This document shows, in pieces, positions 46,098 to 55,570 of a DNA stretch of 64,000 nucleotides. Positions within the stretch are counted from its first letter, which is position 1; each line of letters begins with the position of its first letter. Made by a program: the position numbers and the translations under genes. Origin of the DNA: Leptolyngbya sp. NIES-2104. Its GTDB lineage: Bacteria; Cyanobacteriota; Cyanobacteriia; Leptolyngbyales; Leptolyngbyaceae. Location of the stretch: contig NZ_BBWW01000001.1 of NCBI RefSeq assembly GCF_001485215.1, forward strand, positions 3,534,001 through 3,598,000. Direction: 5' to 3'. The notes beneath the pieces are model-generated. The model was given only the letters and a program-made list of their open reading frames with translations. It was not told where the DNA came from and made no database searches.

Positions 46098-46114
46098 TAC
46101 GGCAAATTGCCGTA
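46098..46114 (-). promoter_or_regulatory. Operator palindrome of the toxin-antitoxin operon
   Basis: TACGGCAA-A-TTGCCGTA is a perfect 8-bp inverted repeat around one base, 36 bp upstream of the antitoxin ATG. On the minus strand it abuts TATAAT, a perfect -10 hexamer. A bound antitoxin would block this promoter. The regulator is inferred from the usual TacAT logic. Confidence 0.65.
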
Positions 46115-46292
46115 CAGACTTTATCTAAACAATCGATTCATTGCTCAGAATTAGATTCGCTGATGGCGATCGAAGTCCATTACATCCTTGATGGTGAACT
46201 GCTTAAAGCAACGGTAAATTTTCTATCGTTTATGAATAGTCCGCTTCTGAACTTGCCAACTCTGTACCTTAAGCGTTTCAGGAGCGGATCGC

Positions 46293-47198
46293 ATGAATCG
46301 GTTAGAAAAAAAATGCCTGATGGGATTGCTGGCTTTGCCCGTTGGAATTAGCACGATCGCGTTTATCGCTCTGAGAAATCCCTACTCGATCGAGTGTGCT
46401 CAAGTCGAAGACTCTTCCCCAGTTTCCACTCGGCTCCATTGCGCTCAACAACGCGCCAATCGAGACACTCCGGAAAGTTTAGCCGCCGCGATCGAGATGC
46501 TGCAAAATGTCGCGATCGATGATCCCTATCATCAGCAGAGTACGCAACTGATTCAACGCTGGTCAAATGCGCTGTTAATGAAAGCTGAAACCGAAGTGCA
46601 AGCTGGAAATTTAGACAAAGGGATTGAGATCGTGCGTTCTCTCCCTCAAGACGCGAAAGTACGATCGTGGAAATTGCTCTGGGAAAAAGGCGAAACGTTG
46701 ATGAAAACGGCTCTCACTCAGGTTGAAAAACGCGAGTGGCATCAAGCGTTTGAAACGGCGAAACAGCTACAGAAGTTAGAAAATCAATATTGGGCAACGG
46801 AACAATACAACTCGCTGATTGATCAAATTCAAAACGATCGAGAATTTCGCGATTGGAAACTCAAAAATTCAGTCGAACCTCGTAAGACCCCGAAACAAAT
46901 TGAGCTGAATTTACCGAAACCGGAGAAAGTAGCGCGTCAACCTCGATCGCTCTGGAAACCTCAAGAAGATCGCGCTCGTCCTGTGACCGCTGTTGAATCA
47001 CCGAAACCTGAAATCCAGCCGACTCCAGAAATTCAGCCCCCTCAGATTCAACCTTCTTCTGATCCCGAACCTCCTGTAGAAGTCTTGCCTCAAGAGCAGC
47101 CAAGCGCTGAAGCTCCGATTCCTGCCCCTGAACAGGTCGATGACTCCGCTCCACTTCGCGATCGCACTCAACCGACTCGCCTTTGCAATTGCGCCTGA
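46293..47198 (+). CDS. Hypothetical membrane-anchored protein with Pro-rich tail
   Basis: The 301-residue protein starts with one hydrophobic helix ([19 protein letters not shown], 9-27), probably an uncleaved anchor. Residues 55-190 are helical with TPR-like spacing ([52 protein letters not shown]). The last ~100 residues are Pro/Glu-rich ([20 protein letters not shown]). No enzyme motif is seen. Its end overlaps the convergent mtnA gene by 31 bp and runs LCNCA, which could mean the frame was extended by chance. Confidence 0.62.
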   Translation: MNRLEKKCLMGLLALPVGISTIAFIALRNPYSIECAQVEDSSPVSTRLHCAQQRANRDTPESLAAAIEMLQNVAIDDPYHQQSTQLIQRWSNALLMKAETEVQAGNLDKGIEIVRSLPQDAKVRSWKLLWEKGETLMKTALTQVEKREWHQAFETAKQLQKLENQYWATEQYNSLIDQIQNDREFRDWKLKNSVEPRKTPKQIELNLPKPEKVARQPRSLWKPQEDRARPVTAVESPKPEIQPTPEIQPPQIQPSSDPEPPVEVLPQEQPSAEAPIPAPEQVDDSAPLRDRTQPTRLCNCA

Positions 47199-48223
47199 AT
47201 TTGATCAGGAGCAATCGCCCCGAATTCAGTCACGATCGCGCTAATCAATTCTGCCGGAGTCACATCAAATGCAGGATTGTAATACTCAATTCCGGGCGGA
47301 CAAATGATCGTTTCCCCGATTTGATAAATCTCAGCGGGATCGCGTTCTTCGATCGGGATCTGAGTGCCATCGGAGATAGTGAAGTCGATCGTTGAAACCG
47401 GAGCCGCCACAAAAAACGGAATGTTATGCGCCTTTGCAATTAACGCCACGCTGTAAGTTCCGATTTTATTCGCAGCATCTCCATTCGCAGCAATGCGATC
47501 GGCTCCCACAACGACCGCATCGATCATTCCACGCTGCATACAATGAGCCGCCATGTTATCGGTAATGACCGTGACTGGAATTCCTTCTTGAGCACATTCC
47601 CAAGCCGTGAGTTTTGCACCTTGCAATCGGGGTCGCGTTTCATCCGCGTACACTCGCTCTAAGCGATTTGCCGCCCAAGTCGATCGCACAACTCCTAAAG
47701 CCGTTCCATATCCTGCTGTTGCTAATGCTCCCGCGTTACAGTGCGTTAAAAGCCGCAGTTTCTCAGGAGTTGAAGGCAGAGCGGCAAGACCGTGATCGCC
47801 AATCGATCGACAAGTGTCTAAATCGTCTTCCTGAATCTGCTTTGCTGCGAGTAGTAACGCTTCTCTGAGATATTCCACCGATCCGAGCGTTTGACGAGCG
47901 GTTTTTAGCATTTGCTCGATCGCCCAAAACAAATTCACCGCTGTGGGACGAGTTGCCCGCAATTGTTCCGCGACTTTTTCTAGTTGGGCTAGAAACTGTT
48001 CGCGATTCGTTGCCTCGATTTCTCGCGCTCCCAAGTACATTCCATAGGCGGCTGCAACTCCGATCGCGGGCGCACCCCGCACAATCATCGTTTTGATTGC
48101 TCGTGCCATATCATCACAGCGATGAATATCAACCAAAGCGTATTCACTCGGTAAACGGGTTTGATCGATTAAGAGAACGCGATCGCGCTCCCAAACCACG
48201 GGATAAACCTGACTCGGAGACAT
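47168..48223 (-). CDS. mtnA: S-methyl-5-thioribose-1-phosphate isomerase
   Basis: MtnA converts methylthioribose-1-phosphate to the ribulose form in methionine salvage. The protein has [38 protein letters not shown], the segment [35 protein letters not shown] and IEERDPAEI. Start ATG 48223 ([16 protein letters not shown]) gives 351 residues and the conserved N-terminus; upstream ATGs at 48232 and 48274 are possible. It is divergent from moeA with a 49-bp gap. Confidence 0.95.
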   Translation of the reverse strand: MSPSQVYPVVWERDRVLLIDQTRLPSEYALVDIHRCDDMARAIKTMIVRGAPAIGVAAAYGMYLGAREIEATNREQFLAQLEKVAEQLRATRPTAVNLFWAIEQMLKTARQTLGSVEYLREALLLAAKQIQEDDLDTCRSIGDHGLAALPSTPEKLRLLTHCNAGALATAGYGTALGVVRSTWAANRLERVYADETRPRLQGAKLTAWECAQEGIPVTVITDNMAAHCMQRGMIDAVVVGADRIAANGDAANKIGTYSVALIAKAHNIPFFVAAPVSTIDFTISDGTQIPIEERDPAEIYQIGETIICPPGIEYYNPAFDVTPAELISAIVTEFGAIAPDQIQAQLQRRVG

Positions 48224-48272
48224 ATTTAGCATTAGTGTTGAGGTATTGATTATCTTACTTTGGGTTGGAATC

Positions 48273-49481
48273 ATGCTGTCAGTGGCAGAAGCAGAAAAGC
48301 TGATTTTAGAGACAGTTCAAGCGATCGGGGAAACGGAAATCGTCGGATTAAAGGAATGTCACGCCCGAATTCTCGCGGCTCCCATCACGAGCAAACTCGA
48401 TTTTCCACATTGGGATAATTCTGCAATGGATGGCTACGCAGTGCGATTCGAGGATGTGAAACAGCCAACGACTCTAGAAATTATTGAAGAAATTCCAGCA
48501 GGCTATCAACCTCAGAAAACGATACAACCTGGACAAGCCGCAAGAATTCTCACGGGATCAGTGATGCCTCTGGGTGCGGATACCGTGATTATGCAGGAAG
48601 AAACGAAACGAGACGGCGATCGCGTTTCCATTCTCACACCTACCGATCGTTCAGGTTCATTCGTTCGACATCGCGGCTCTTATTCTCAAGCTGGAGATGC
48701 TTTACTATCTCCCGGTACTGTTCTTAGAGCACCTGAAATCGCCATTCTCGCCGCTGCTCAATGTCTAGAAATTCCTGTTTTTCGTCGTTTACGAGTGGCA
48801 ATTCTTTCAACCGGAAGTGAGTTAGTCACTCCAGATCAGCCGCTTCAACCGGGTCAGATTGTAGACTCGAACCAATATGCGCTAGAAGCTTTAGTCGCAG
48901 AAATGGGAGCCGAAGTCATTTCGCTGGGGATCATTCGGGATGATCCAACGGAATTGAAAAATGCGATCGCTAAATCTATCGAATCCGCTGATGTCGTTCT
49001 CTCGTCTGGTGGCGTTTCGGTCGGTGATTACGATTATGTCGATCGCATTCTCGAAGAATTAAACGCAGAGATTCGGATTCGCTCGATCGCCGTCAAACCC
49101 GGTAAACCTCTCACATTCGCCACATTCCCAAACTCGACGCTTTTCTTCGGACTGCCTGGAAATCCGGGATCAGTTCTAGTGACATTTCTAAGATTCGCTC
49201 AGCCTGCGATTCGGAAATTATCTGGACTCGCTCACGGTTGGAAACCGGAGTTTTTCAACGCGATCGCAACTCAGGATTTGAAATCAGACGGAAAGCGCGA
49301 ACTTTACCTCGTCGGATCAGTGTCGATCGCAAATGGCACTTTCCAATTCACCCCCACAGGCGGCACTCGATTGTCAGGAAATCTAATCAATCTAGCAGGC
49401 ATGAATGCGCTGGGAAAAATGTCGATCGGACAAACTCACATTTCCCCAGGCGAACCCATTCCAGTTCTAAAAATCGTCTAA
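48273..49481 (+). CDS. moeA: Molybdopterin molybdenumtransferase
   Basis: MoeA inserts molybdate into adenylated molybdopterin. The 402-residue protein starts [16 protein letters not shown] and has [89 protein letters not shown] and [12 protein letters not shown]. These cover all domains including the MoCF-binding one. The ATG at 48273 is used; a longer frame from 48246 is not needed. It is convergent with ftsZ. Confidence 0.95.
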   Translation: MLSVAEAEKLILETVQAIGETEIVGLKECHARILAAPITSKLDFPHWDNSAMDGYAVRFEDVKQPTTLEIIEEIPAGYQPQKTIQPGQAARILTGSVMPLGADTVIMQEETKRDGDRVSILTPTDRSGSFVRHRGSYSQAGDALLSPGTVLRAPEIAILAAAQCLEIPVFRRLRVAILSTGSELVTPDQPLQPGQIVDSNQYALEALVAEMGAEVISLGIIRDDPTELKNAIAKSIESADVVLSSGGVSVGDYDYVDRILEELNAEIRIRSIAVKPGKPLTFATFPNSTLFFGLPGNPGSVLVTFLRFAQPAIRKLSGLAHGWKPEFFNAIATQDLKSDGKRELYLVGSVSIANGTFQFTPTGGTRLSGNLINLAGMNALGKMSIGQTHISPGEPIPVLKIV

Positions 49482-49491
49482 AAACTCAAAG

Positions 49492-49508
49492 TCCCCCAGA
49501 ATGGGGGA
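49492..49508. repeat. Short GC hairpin between moeA and ftsZ
   Basis: TCCCCCA-GAA-TGGGGGA is a perfect 7-bp stem with a 3-nt loop, followed by TTGAGGGGGC. This CCCCCA/TGGGGG palindrome type is widely dispersed in cyanobacterial intergenic DNA. It lacks a T tract but could still mark the 3' ends of both convergent transcripts. Confidence 0.6.
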
Positions 49509-49540
49509 TTGAGGGGGCACATTTCCGCTAAAAACGCAGC

Positions 49541-50851
49541 CTACTTCTGAGGTTTGCGTCTCGTTCTCAAGAATTCAGGAATATCCAAGCTCCCCGGTTT
49601 TTGCTGCGGTGCTTCTTGAACTGGATTCGGTGTCACTGCCGGAGCCGAAATCGATCGAGAAGCTTTCGGTTGTGGAACCGTCGCCCCCTTCGCCGTCACT
49701 TGCGGCTGCACCTCTTGAGAAAATCCGGTCGCAATCACCGTAATCCGAATTTCACCCTGCAATCGCTCATCGATCACCGCACCAAAAATAATATTGGCAT
49801 TGGGATCAACCGCTTCGTAAATAATATCTGCCGCCTGACTGACTTCGTGCAGAGTAAGATCTGTGCCACCTGTGATGTTAAAGACCACTCCACGCGCACC
49901 ATCGATCGACGCTTCCAACAACGGCGATGAAATGGCTGCGATCGCGGCTTCTCTCGCTCTCGACTTGCCAGATCCGATCCCGATTCCCATCAGTGCCGAT
50001 CCTGCATCCGCCATCACTGCCCGTACATCCGCGAAGTCCACATTCACCAATCCAGGGATCGTGATGATATCTGAAATCCCCTGCACCCCTTGACGCAAAA
50101 TATCATCCGCAGTTTTGAATGCTTCCTGAACCGGAGTCTGTTCTGAGACAACCGAAAGAATCTTATCGTTTGGAATAATAATCAGCGTATCAACCCGGCT
50201 TTGAAGTGCCGCAACGCCTTCTTCCGCCTGACCTGTCCGTCGCCGACCTTCAAACGTAAACGGACGAGTGACAATCCCAACGGTGAGCGCTCCTAACTCT
50301 TTTGCCACTTCAGCCACGATCGGAGCCGCACCCGTTCCCGTACCGCCGCCCATGCCAGCCGTGATAAACACTAAATCCGCATTTTCCAGTGCCGCCGCGA
50401 TCTCGTCGCGGGATTCTTCAGCCGCTTTTTGACCGATCGCAGGATTACCACCCGCACCCAGTCCGCGAGTTAGCTTCTGACCTACTTGTAGCCGTTTGAG
50501 GGAAGTCGATTGCGCCAACGCTTGAGCATCGGTATTAATCGACCAGAATTCAACTCCAGCCACATCGCTTGCAATCATTCGGTTGACTGCATTACTGCCG
50601 CCACCACCGACCCCGATCACCTTAATCTTGGCAATACTCCCAGGCACGATATCACCACTCCTTGCATCTTCAGGAACCGTCTTAAGCCCCAGACCTTGGT
50701 TATGATACAGCCCAGAATTAAACGGATTGGAATTGTCCGAGGTTGAGAAGTTATTCATTTGCCCTTCCGTGTTCGAGGTGGCATAGCCAGATTCGGGCTG
50801 GTGATTCAGCGTCATTGGGTTGGCATTCGTCTCATTATGATTAAGCGTCAT
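49541..50851 (-). CDS. ftsZ: Cell division protein FtsZ
   Basis: FtsZ is the tubulin-like GTPase of the division ring. The 436-residue protein has an N-terminal extension of ~70 residues rich in Asn/Ser, typical of cyanobacterial FtsZ. The core follows: [24 protein letters not shown], the GTP signature [24 protein letters not shown] and [23 protein letters not shown] linker leads to the C-terminal peptide [15 protein letters not shown], where FtsZ binds membrane tethers. ftsQ lies upstream on the same strand. Confidence 0.98.
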   Translation of the reverse strand: MTLNHNETNANPMTLNHQPESGYATSNTEGQMNNFSTSDNSNPFNSGLYHNQGLGLKTVPEDARSGDIVPGSIAKIKVIGVGGGGSNAVNRMIASDVAGVEFWSINTDAQALAQSTSLKRLQVGQKLTRGLGAGGNPAIGQKAAEESRDEIAAALENADLVFITAGMGGGTGTGAAPIVAEVAKELGALTVGIVTRPFTFEGRRRTGQAEEGVAALQSRVDTLIIIPNDKILSVVSEQTPVQEAFKTADDILRQGVQGISDIITIPGLVNVDFADVRAVMADAGSALMGIGIGSGKSRAREAAIAAISSPLLEASIDGARGVVFNITGGTDLTLHEVSQAADIIYEAVDPNANIIFGAVIDERLQGEIRITVIATGFSQEVQPQVTAKGATVPQPKASRSISAPAVTPNPVQEAPQQKPGSLDIPEFLRTRRKPQK

Positions 50852-50974
50852 TGGGATTTCAAGCGATGGAGATGAACAAATAGAGAAGTCTATAAAAGAC
50901 GACTGAACTCGATTAGGACATTAGCTTATCAGGACTCGCGACCGTTGGCTGGAAATTTTCCCACAACTTTTGCT

Positions 50975-51787
50975 CTATGGAGTACCTAATTTTACCGGAG
51001 TTTTCGTCTCATTCATTTGCAGAAGCGGTGAATTCGGATTTCTTAAGTCGATCGACAAAATTTGTGCCGCATTCACCCGACTGGGTAACCTTCGCATCTC
51101 GTCTAACACTTTGAGCTGCGTCGGAAAGTTCGGACTATAGACACCAAACTGTACCGCACCTAGTTCAGTTTTGAGAATTAAATTTGTCGGATCTTCCCAG
51201 TTCGCTTCCAAAATCTTGACTGGACTCTGGCGAATGGCGCGGTAGAAATTCGCCCAATACGGACGATAGCGCTCTGGAGTGCCGATAATTCTCAGCGACG
51301 GTAGTTTGAAATTTGGATTCAGTTTTGTGTAGCTGTCTTGCGGCATCCACACGCCTGTTTCATCGAGTAGTCCAGGTTGAGAAGCTTTGGAAACCGTTTG
51401 GGCGATCGGGATTCTCTCTCGAACTCGCACCGTCAAACTCGGCGGAAACAATTGTCGATCGACCGTTGCATCTGCGATCGGAGCTTTCGCTTTGAGCGCA
51501 TCTGAGATCGACTGCGGCTGCACTTTTAAGAGCGATTGCGGATAAGCGATCGGTAAAAGTGTGCGAATTGTCTGCTCAGAGATAAATCGGTTGCCTTTGA
51601 TTGTAACCTGTTCTGGTTTGCGAATCACCCAAGCGGGCAAAGTTGCGACCCAGACGGCTCCCAGTGCGAATGATGCGATCGCGACATTGCGCCAACTCGT
51701 TTGTAGAAAGCGGGTACGACGTTGGCGACGAAGGTTTTGACGGCGCTGGGAAAGTTCGGTGCGGGACACGGGGGCGATGCTGGTCAT
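50975..51787 (-). CDS. ftsQ: FtsQ-type POTRA cell division protein
   Basis: The protein is a single-pass divisome component. From ATG 51787 it has ~270 residues: a basic cytoplasmic N-terminus (SQRRQNLRRQRRTRF), TM helix (VAIASFALGAVWVATLPAWVI), POTRA domain (QVTIKGNRFISEQTIRTLL, PQSLLKVQP), then the FtsQ domain (VRERIPIAQTV, LLDETGVWMP, ILSIDLRNPNSPLLQ). The upstream TTG at 51802 is less likely. It lies 123 bp before ftsZ, the usual cyanobacterial order. Confidence 0.92.
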   Translation of the reverse strand: MTSIAPVSRTELSQRRQNLRRQRRTRFLQTSWRNVAIASFALGAVWVATLPAWVIRKPEQVTIKGNRFISEQTIRTLLPIAYPQSLLKVQPQSISDALKAKAPIADATVDRQLFPPSLTVRVRERIPIAQTVSKASQPGLLDETGVWMPQDSYTKLNPNFKLPSLRIIGTPERYRPYWANFYRAIRQSPVKILEANWEDPTNLILKTELGAVQFGVYSPNFPTQLKVLDEMRRLPSRVNAAQILSIDLRNPNSPLLQMNETKTPVKLGTP

Positions 51788-51961
51788 TGTGTGAGGATGC
51801 AAATCGCAAAGCAGCGGGACTGAGAATTGAAGCCATTCTGACAGGAGTTCTAATGGATCTCAAGCAACTGATAAATCTTGAAATCTAAAAAATTCTTGTC
51901 CGGGTTTAGAGGTCTACTCTAATCGATTTGACCAAAGTTGCAAGCTTTTTTCCGAAGTCTT

Positions 51962-52354
51962 TTAACTGGGTGTTTCTTGCAGCAAAGTTGCCACTCGTTC
52001 GCCAAATTCAGGATCGACGTTTGCCAAACTCAAAAGTTGCAAATATTCCTGCCGCGTCAGTCCATTTTTCTCGATAATCGCGATCGCGTCCGCTTCAATA
52101 TCTTGCTGAATCCGCGCCGATTCCGAATCCGTTTCCGCCGCCTGCAATTCCCCTTCTCGCCGTTCAATCAGGGCGACGACTTGCAAACAAGCCTGCACAA
52201 ATTGATTCAGTTTTTCGGATGGGATCGTGTTGACATCAAGGTTTGAGCTAATCGGGGGATCGCTGACAGGTTCCGCCAGAATTGCGCTAGGGTGAGCGAG
52301 ACTGCAAAATAATGAAAGCGCGATCGCTAGAATTAATTTAAAAAGTCGAGTCAT
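51962..52354 (-). CDS. DUF4168 family exported protein
   Basis: The 130-residue protein has a clear signal peptide (FKLILAIALSLFCSLAHPSAILAEP split by small residues). The mature part is helical (EKLNQFVQACLQVVALIERR, ILAEP, ARIQQDIEADAIAIIEKNGL, TRQEYLQLLSLANVDPEF), consistent with DUF4168, a family of small periplasmic proteins of unknown role. Its ATG overlaps the divergent DUF2288 ATG within a single CATG, so there is no intergenic space. Confidence 0.83.
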   Translation of the reverse strand: MTRLFKLILAIALSLFCSLAHPSAILAEPVSDPPISSNLDVNTIPSEKLNQFVQACLQVVALIERREGELQAAETDSESARIQQDIEADAIAIIEKNGLTRQEYLQLLSLANVDPEFGERVATLLQETPS

Positions 52355-52646
52355 GTCAGATTTAAAAGCAGAACTAAGAGAATCCCTAGACGAAGCCGAA
52401 TGGGAATGGTTAATGCCTCACGCCGATCGCGATGCCGTAATCCTGGTGTCCGATTCGCTGGATTTAGTCGATGTTGGGTATGCGATCGCAAACGATCAAA
52501 CTACTTCGGTTCAGCGATGGATTCAAGACTGTTTGATTTATAAACCGTCGATCGAACAGAAGTCTGTCTGGAATGAAAATCAAACCAAACGCTTTCAAGC
52601 ATTGATTCTTCAGCCTTACGTTCTGATTCAAGAATTAGCTGCTTAG
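52353..52646 (+). CDS. DUF2288 family protein
   Basis: The 97-residue cytoplasmic protein matches DUF2288: LRESLDEAEWEWLMPHADRD, VILVSDSLDLVDVGYAIAND, IYKPSIEQKSVWNEN, and the ending FQALILQPYVLIQE. Function is not known. It starts in the CATG shared with the minus-strand DUF4168 gene and is followed by repeat copy D. Confidence 0.86.
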   Translation: MSDLKAELRESLDEAEWEWLMPHADRDAVILVSDSLDLVDVGYAIANDQTTSVQRWIQDCLIYKPSIEQKSVWNENQTKRFQALILQPYVLIQELAA

Positions 52647-52647
52647 A

Positions 52648-52838
52648 GAGTGGTTTAAAGGTTGATTGACTTCGTTCATTCCCGCCCTGAAATAGAATTT
52701 CGGGCTAATCGGCGCAAGTCCATTAAAATGGACTAAGAGTATTGCAATGGGTTCGGAGTCTACTTTTAGTAGACTTTCGTCGGTTAGCCCGAAATTCATT
52801 TCAGGGCGAGATGGAATCGGAGTGAAGGGGCTTTAAAG
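52648..52838. repeat. Nested inverted-repeat element, copy D (inverted)
   Basis: Arms read CCCGCCCTGAAATAGAATTT and ATTTCAGGGCG. The inner hairpins come in the reverse order of copies A and C: AGTCCATT/AATGGACT first and AGTCTAC/GTAGACT second. Copy D is therefore the reverse complement orientation, evidence of independent insertion. The outer ends are short TTTAAAG/CTTTAAA repeats. It fills the gap between convergent genes. Boundaries are approximate. Confidence 0.82.
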
Positions 52839-52844
52839 TACATC

Positions 52845-53459
52845 CTAGCGTTCTTTCGTCAGGGCAAAATTCGCGCCCGTCTCACCCGTCGCAACCCACA
52901 GCACAGCCCGCCCGCCATCTCGAATCGCTTTAGAAATCGGCTCCTCAATCTGATTTGACGGGATCGAAACGGGCTGAATATTGATCCCACGACTGCCGAG
53001 AACGATTTCACCGATCACCTGAGCGCGTCTCATGTGGTAGTCCGACGTGATCAAATAAACGCTGCGAACATTTTTCTTCCGTAATCGATCGACTAACGAC
53101 GTGAAGTTCGTCACCGTATCGACCGCTTGATAATCCAGATTCAACCGCTGCAAATCGACCCCCGTTTTGGAAAAGACTCGCTCTGCATACTCAGGCGGCG
53201 CACCTGAAGAAATCCAAACGGGTAAATTTGGGTGCTGTCTGGCAAATTTGGCGCTAAAAATCTCTCGCTCTTCAGCGCCACCTAATACCAAAATGGCATC
53301 CGGTTGCTCAAAGTGCATTCTTGCCGATCGCACTCCCATCCACAGCACAAACGGCGTGAGCAGAAGCAACCAGGGAAATGAGCGTTTACGACTTTTGCGA
53401 TGCTGATGAAATTGATTTGGCGAAACGGCTCTCAAACGCACGATGCCACCCCTGAACAT
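52845..53459 (-). CDS. YdcF/ElyC/SanA-like DUF218 membrane protein
   Basis: The 204-residue protein has a basic N-terminus, one TM helix (WLLLLTPFVLWMGV) and a DUF218 domain: DAILVLGGAEERE, LPVWISSGAPPEYAE, DTVTNFTSLVDRLRKKNVRSVYLITSDYHMRRA. The TSDYHM(R/x)RA box is the family hallmark. Members such as ElyC and SanA affect envelope and lipid-carrier metabolism; the enzyme activity is unresolved. ATG 53459. It converges on DUF2288 across repeat copy D. Confidence 0.85.
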   Translation of the reverse strand: MFRGGIVRLRAVSPNQFHQHRKSRKRSFPWLLLLTPFVLWMGVRSARMHFEQPDAILVLGGAEEREIFSAKFARQHPNLPVWISSGAPPEYAERVFSKTGVDLQRLNLDYQAVDTVTNFTSLVDRLRKKNVRSVYLITSDYHMRRAQVIGEIVLGSRGINIQPVSIPSNQIEEPISKAIRDGGRAVLWVATGETGANFALTKER

Positions 53460-53506
53460 TAGAAATCCATGCCTAACTTACCAGAAGCTCTGAGAATTGC
53501 TCAATG

Positions 53507-54391
53507 TTATTGACCACGACCTTCTTGGGCAGCTTGAGCCGATTGCGCTTGAGCGATCGCGGCTTGAATCCGAGGCACGGCAAAGAATTTCTGAGTGTCC
53601 GCCATTAATCTTGCACCCCAAAGATTTTCAGCCAAGAATTTCGGCTCACCGTATCGTGCATCGGCTTTTAGTGCGGCTTCTGCCAGTGTGAAGGCTTCCG
53701 TTTGATTGCCTTTGCGGAAAAGCGCAACTGCAATCGCTAATTGCGGTTCTGAGGTGGTTTTGGGATCGAGCGCGACCGATTGCCGCCAGAGTTTGATCGC
53801 TTCGTCGATCTTGCCTTCTTCGTAGCGGATTAAGCCAATGTTGTTAATTGCGGGCCAAAACTGTTTGTCGATCGAAACTGCTTTTTCGTAGTTCGCGATC
53901 GCGTCTCGATTGCGCTTCAACATCATATTGGCATTGCCCATATCGAAGTAAGCGCCAGCAACATCAGGCTTAATTTTCAGCCCTGCTTGAATTTGCTGAA
54001 TCGATTCTTCGTATTGTGCTTTCTGAAAATGTGCGGTTCCCAATGCAAACAGAATTGCAGAATTCTTGGGATCAAGTGAATTTGCTTTTTTCAGTGCGGG
54101 GATCGCTTCATCCGCCCGCTTTGTCTCTAAATACAATCCACCCAACACTGCCCAAGTTTCGGGGCGTTTCGGAGCGAGTTGTACTGCCAATCTCGCCCGC
54201 GCTAGAGCTAATTGATTTTGATTAAACTGTGCAAGTTGAGACGCTTCTTGAATCAACCCAATTCCCTGCTGTTCAAGCTTATCAAAATCAACTTGTGGGG
54301 CATGAGGAATGAGTGCTTGAGCGAATGCGGGTTGGCTCGTCCACAGTCCGAGGATCAAGCAAATTGAGAGGAGAGAGAGACGTTTGGGCAC
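53507..54391 (-). CDS. Exported TPR protein
   Basis: The GTG at 54391 gives a clear signal peptide (PKRLSLLSICLILGLWTSQPAFAQ), better than the TTG at 54421. The ~294-residue protein then has at least five TPRs: RPETWAVLGGLYLETKRADE, SAILFALGTAHFQKAQYEES, AGAYFDMGNANMMLKRNRDA, WPAINNIGLIRYEEGKIDE and a C-terminal partial one. The tail is Ala/Gln-rich. It likely acts as a scaffold in the periplasm or lumen. It is divergent from thyX. Confidence 0.82.
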   Translation of the reverse strand: MPKRLSLLSICLILGLWTSQPAFAQALIPHAPQVDFDKLEQQGIGLIQEASQLAQFNQNQLALARARLAVQLAPKRPETWAVLGGLYLETKRADEAIPALKKANSLDPKNSAILFALGTAHFQKAQYEESIQQIQAGLKIKPDVAGAYFDMGNANMMLKRNRDAIANYEKAVSIDKQFWPAINNIGLIRYEEGKIDEAIKLWRQSVALDPKTTSEPQLAIAVALFRKGNQTEAFTLAEAALKADARYGEPKFLAENLWGARLMADTQKFFAVPRIQAAIAQAQSAQAAQEGRGQ

Positions 54392-54576
54392 AACAAAGCC
54401 TTTGAAAAAGAACAACAGCAATATATGGAGTAAGCTTAATCGATCTTGTTAACTTTGGGGCATGAGCTTCGATCTTAAATCGCCCTTTCTGATCTTTCAC
54501 GCAAATTGGCTCGATCCCGGATAAACTAAATTCTTACTCCACATCTTGCACTTTTCTCAAACTGGAGCTAAATTAA

Positions 54577-54592
54577 ACGCTACCTATAGCGT
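54577..54592. promoter_or_regulatory. Palindrome in the thyX promoter region
   Basis: ACGCTA-CCTA-TAGCGT is a perfect 6-bp inverted repeat, 33 bp upstream of the thyX ATG, and contains CTATAG, which could overlap a -10 box. It may be an operator; only symmetry and position support this. Confidence 0.35.
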
Positions 54593-54624
54593 CACACTTT
54601 AATCCATCGTTTGAGGAATCTTTC

Positions 54625-55404
54625 ATGGTTCAATCTATTGCTGTTCCGAATTTTACCGATATGTCTGATTCAGTGTTGCCGAGCCGCACAGCAGAATTTC
54701 CCTGGATCGATCCGCTCAACGATGGCAAAAGTCGGATCGCACTCTTGTCCCACATGGGTAGCGATTTAGACATTGTGAACGATGCCAGAGCCAGCTTCGA
54801 TAAAATGTCGATCGACCTCGACGAAAAAGATATCAAACTGATTCGATACTTGATTCAACATCATCACACATCCCCGTTTCGGGGTGTCGTGTTCAAGTTC
54901 AAAGTCAAAGCGCCGTTGTTCGTGGCGCGTCAGTGGTGGAAGCACGTCATCGCTTCTTCGCACAACGATGAGCAAGTCGGCTGGAACGAAAAGAGTTTTC
55001 GATATGTGTCGATCGAGGATTCTGAAGATTTCTACGTTCCCGCAACTTTCCGTCAGCAGTCGAAATCGAATCGACAAGCCACGTTTGGCGAAATTCCCGA
55101 AGAGCAGAACCAGCAAGCGCTTGATATCTATCGTGCTCAATGTGAAGCCAGCTACAAGGCTTACAAAGACCTGCTCGAATTAGGAGTTGGACGGGAACAA
55201 GCTCGCGGCGTTTTGGTTCCAAGCGTTTATACATCCTGGGTTTGGACGGTTTCGCTGCAAGCCGTTCTGCACTTTATTGGACTGCGAAAAGGCGAAGGTG
55301 CACAGCAGGAAATTCACTTCTATGCCGATGCGATCGCTCAATTAATCCAGCCGATCGTGCCGCAAACGATCGGAGCTTGGGAAGATCTGAATCGATCGTT
55401 CTAA
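54625..55404 (+). CDS. thyX: FAD-dependent thymidylate synthase with variant ThyX motif
   Basis: ThyX makes dTMP with methylene-tetrahydrofolate, FAD and NADPH. The 259-residue protein is recognisable by [27 protein letters not shown] (split), NEKSFRYV and the C-terminal [19 protein letters not shown]. The canonical signature is RHR-x7-S. Here the region reads [16 protein letters not shown] then GWNEKSFRY (residues 102-127): RHR becomes K106-H107-V108 and about eight residues are inserted before NExSxRY. The second half of the motif is intact. Start ATG 54625 is used; ATG 54661 is an alternative. Confidence 0.9.
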   Translation: MVQSIAVPNFTDMSDSVLPSRTAEFPWIDPLNDGKSRIALLSHMGSDLDIVNDARASFDKMSIDLDEKDIKLIRYLIQHHHTSPFRGVVFKFKVKAPLFVARQWWKHVIASSHNDEQVGWNEKSFRYVSIEDSEDFYVPATFRQQSKSNRQATFGEIPEEQNQQALDIYRAQCEASYKAYKDLLELGVGREQARGVLVPSVYTSWVWTVSLQAVLHFIGLRKGEGAQQEIHFYADAIAQLIQPIVPQTIGAWEDLNRSF

Positions 55405-55425
55405 CTGTTCTAAAATCATGTCGAG

Positions 55426-55463
55426 AACTCTGTGCCCAATTTCGGTTACAGAGTTTTTTCTTT
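55426..55463 (+). terminator. Intrinsic terminator after thyX
   Basis: AACTCTGT (55426-55433) pairs with ACAGAGTT (55448-55455), and TTTTTTCTTTT follows. It lies 22 bp past the thyX stop and precedes the exbB start by about 110 bp. Confidence 0.85.
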
Positions 55464-55570
55464 TAGAAATGAACGGAAATACTGTCGATCGCACAGTAAG
55501 ATTTTATGGAATCTTTAAAAACCCGATTCAACTAGATGCTACAAGGGACGCAAAGAAAGGAAGAGCAATC

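Noticed and set aside
46163-46351. 62-codon + strand frame before the Pro-rich hypothetical gene
   Set aside because: It overlaps the next gene's start in another frame, and its second half looks like a shadow of that gene. No domain or start signal supports it.
49492-49508. Intrinsic terminator between moeA and ftsZ
   Set aside because: The hairpin is perfect but no T tract follows on either strand, so it is listed as a repeat only.
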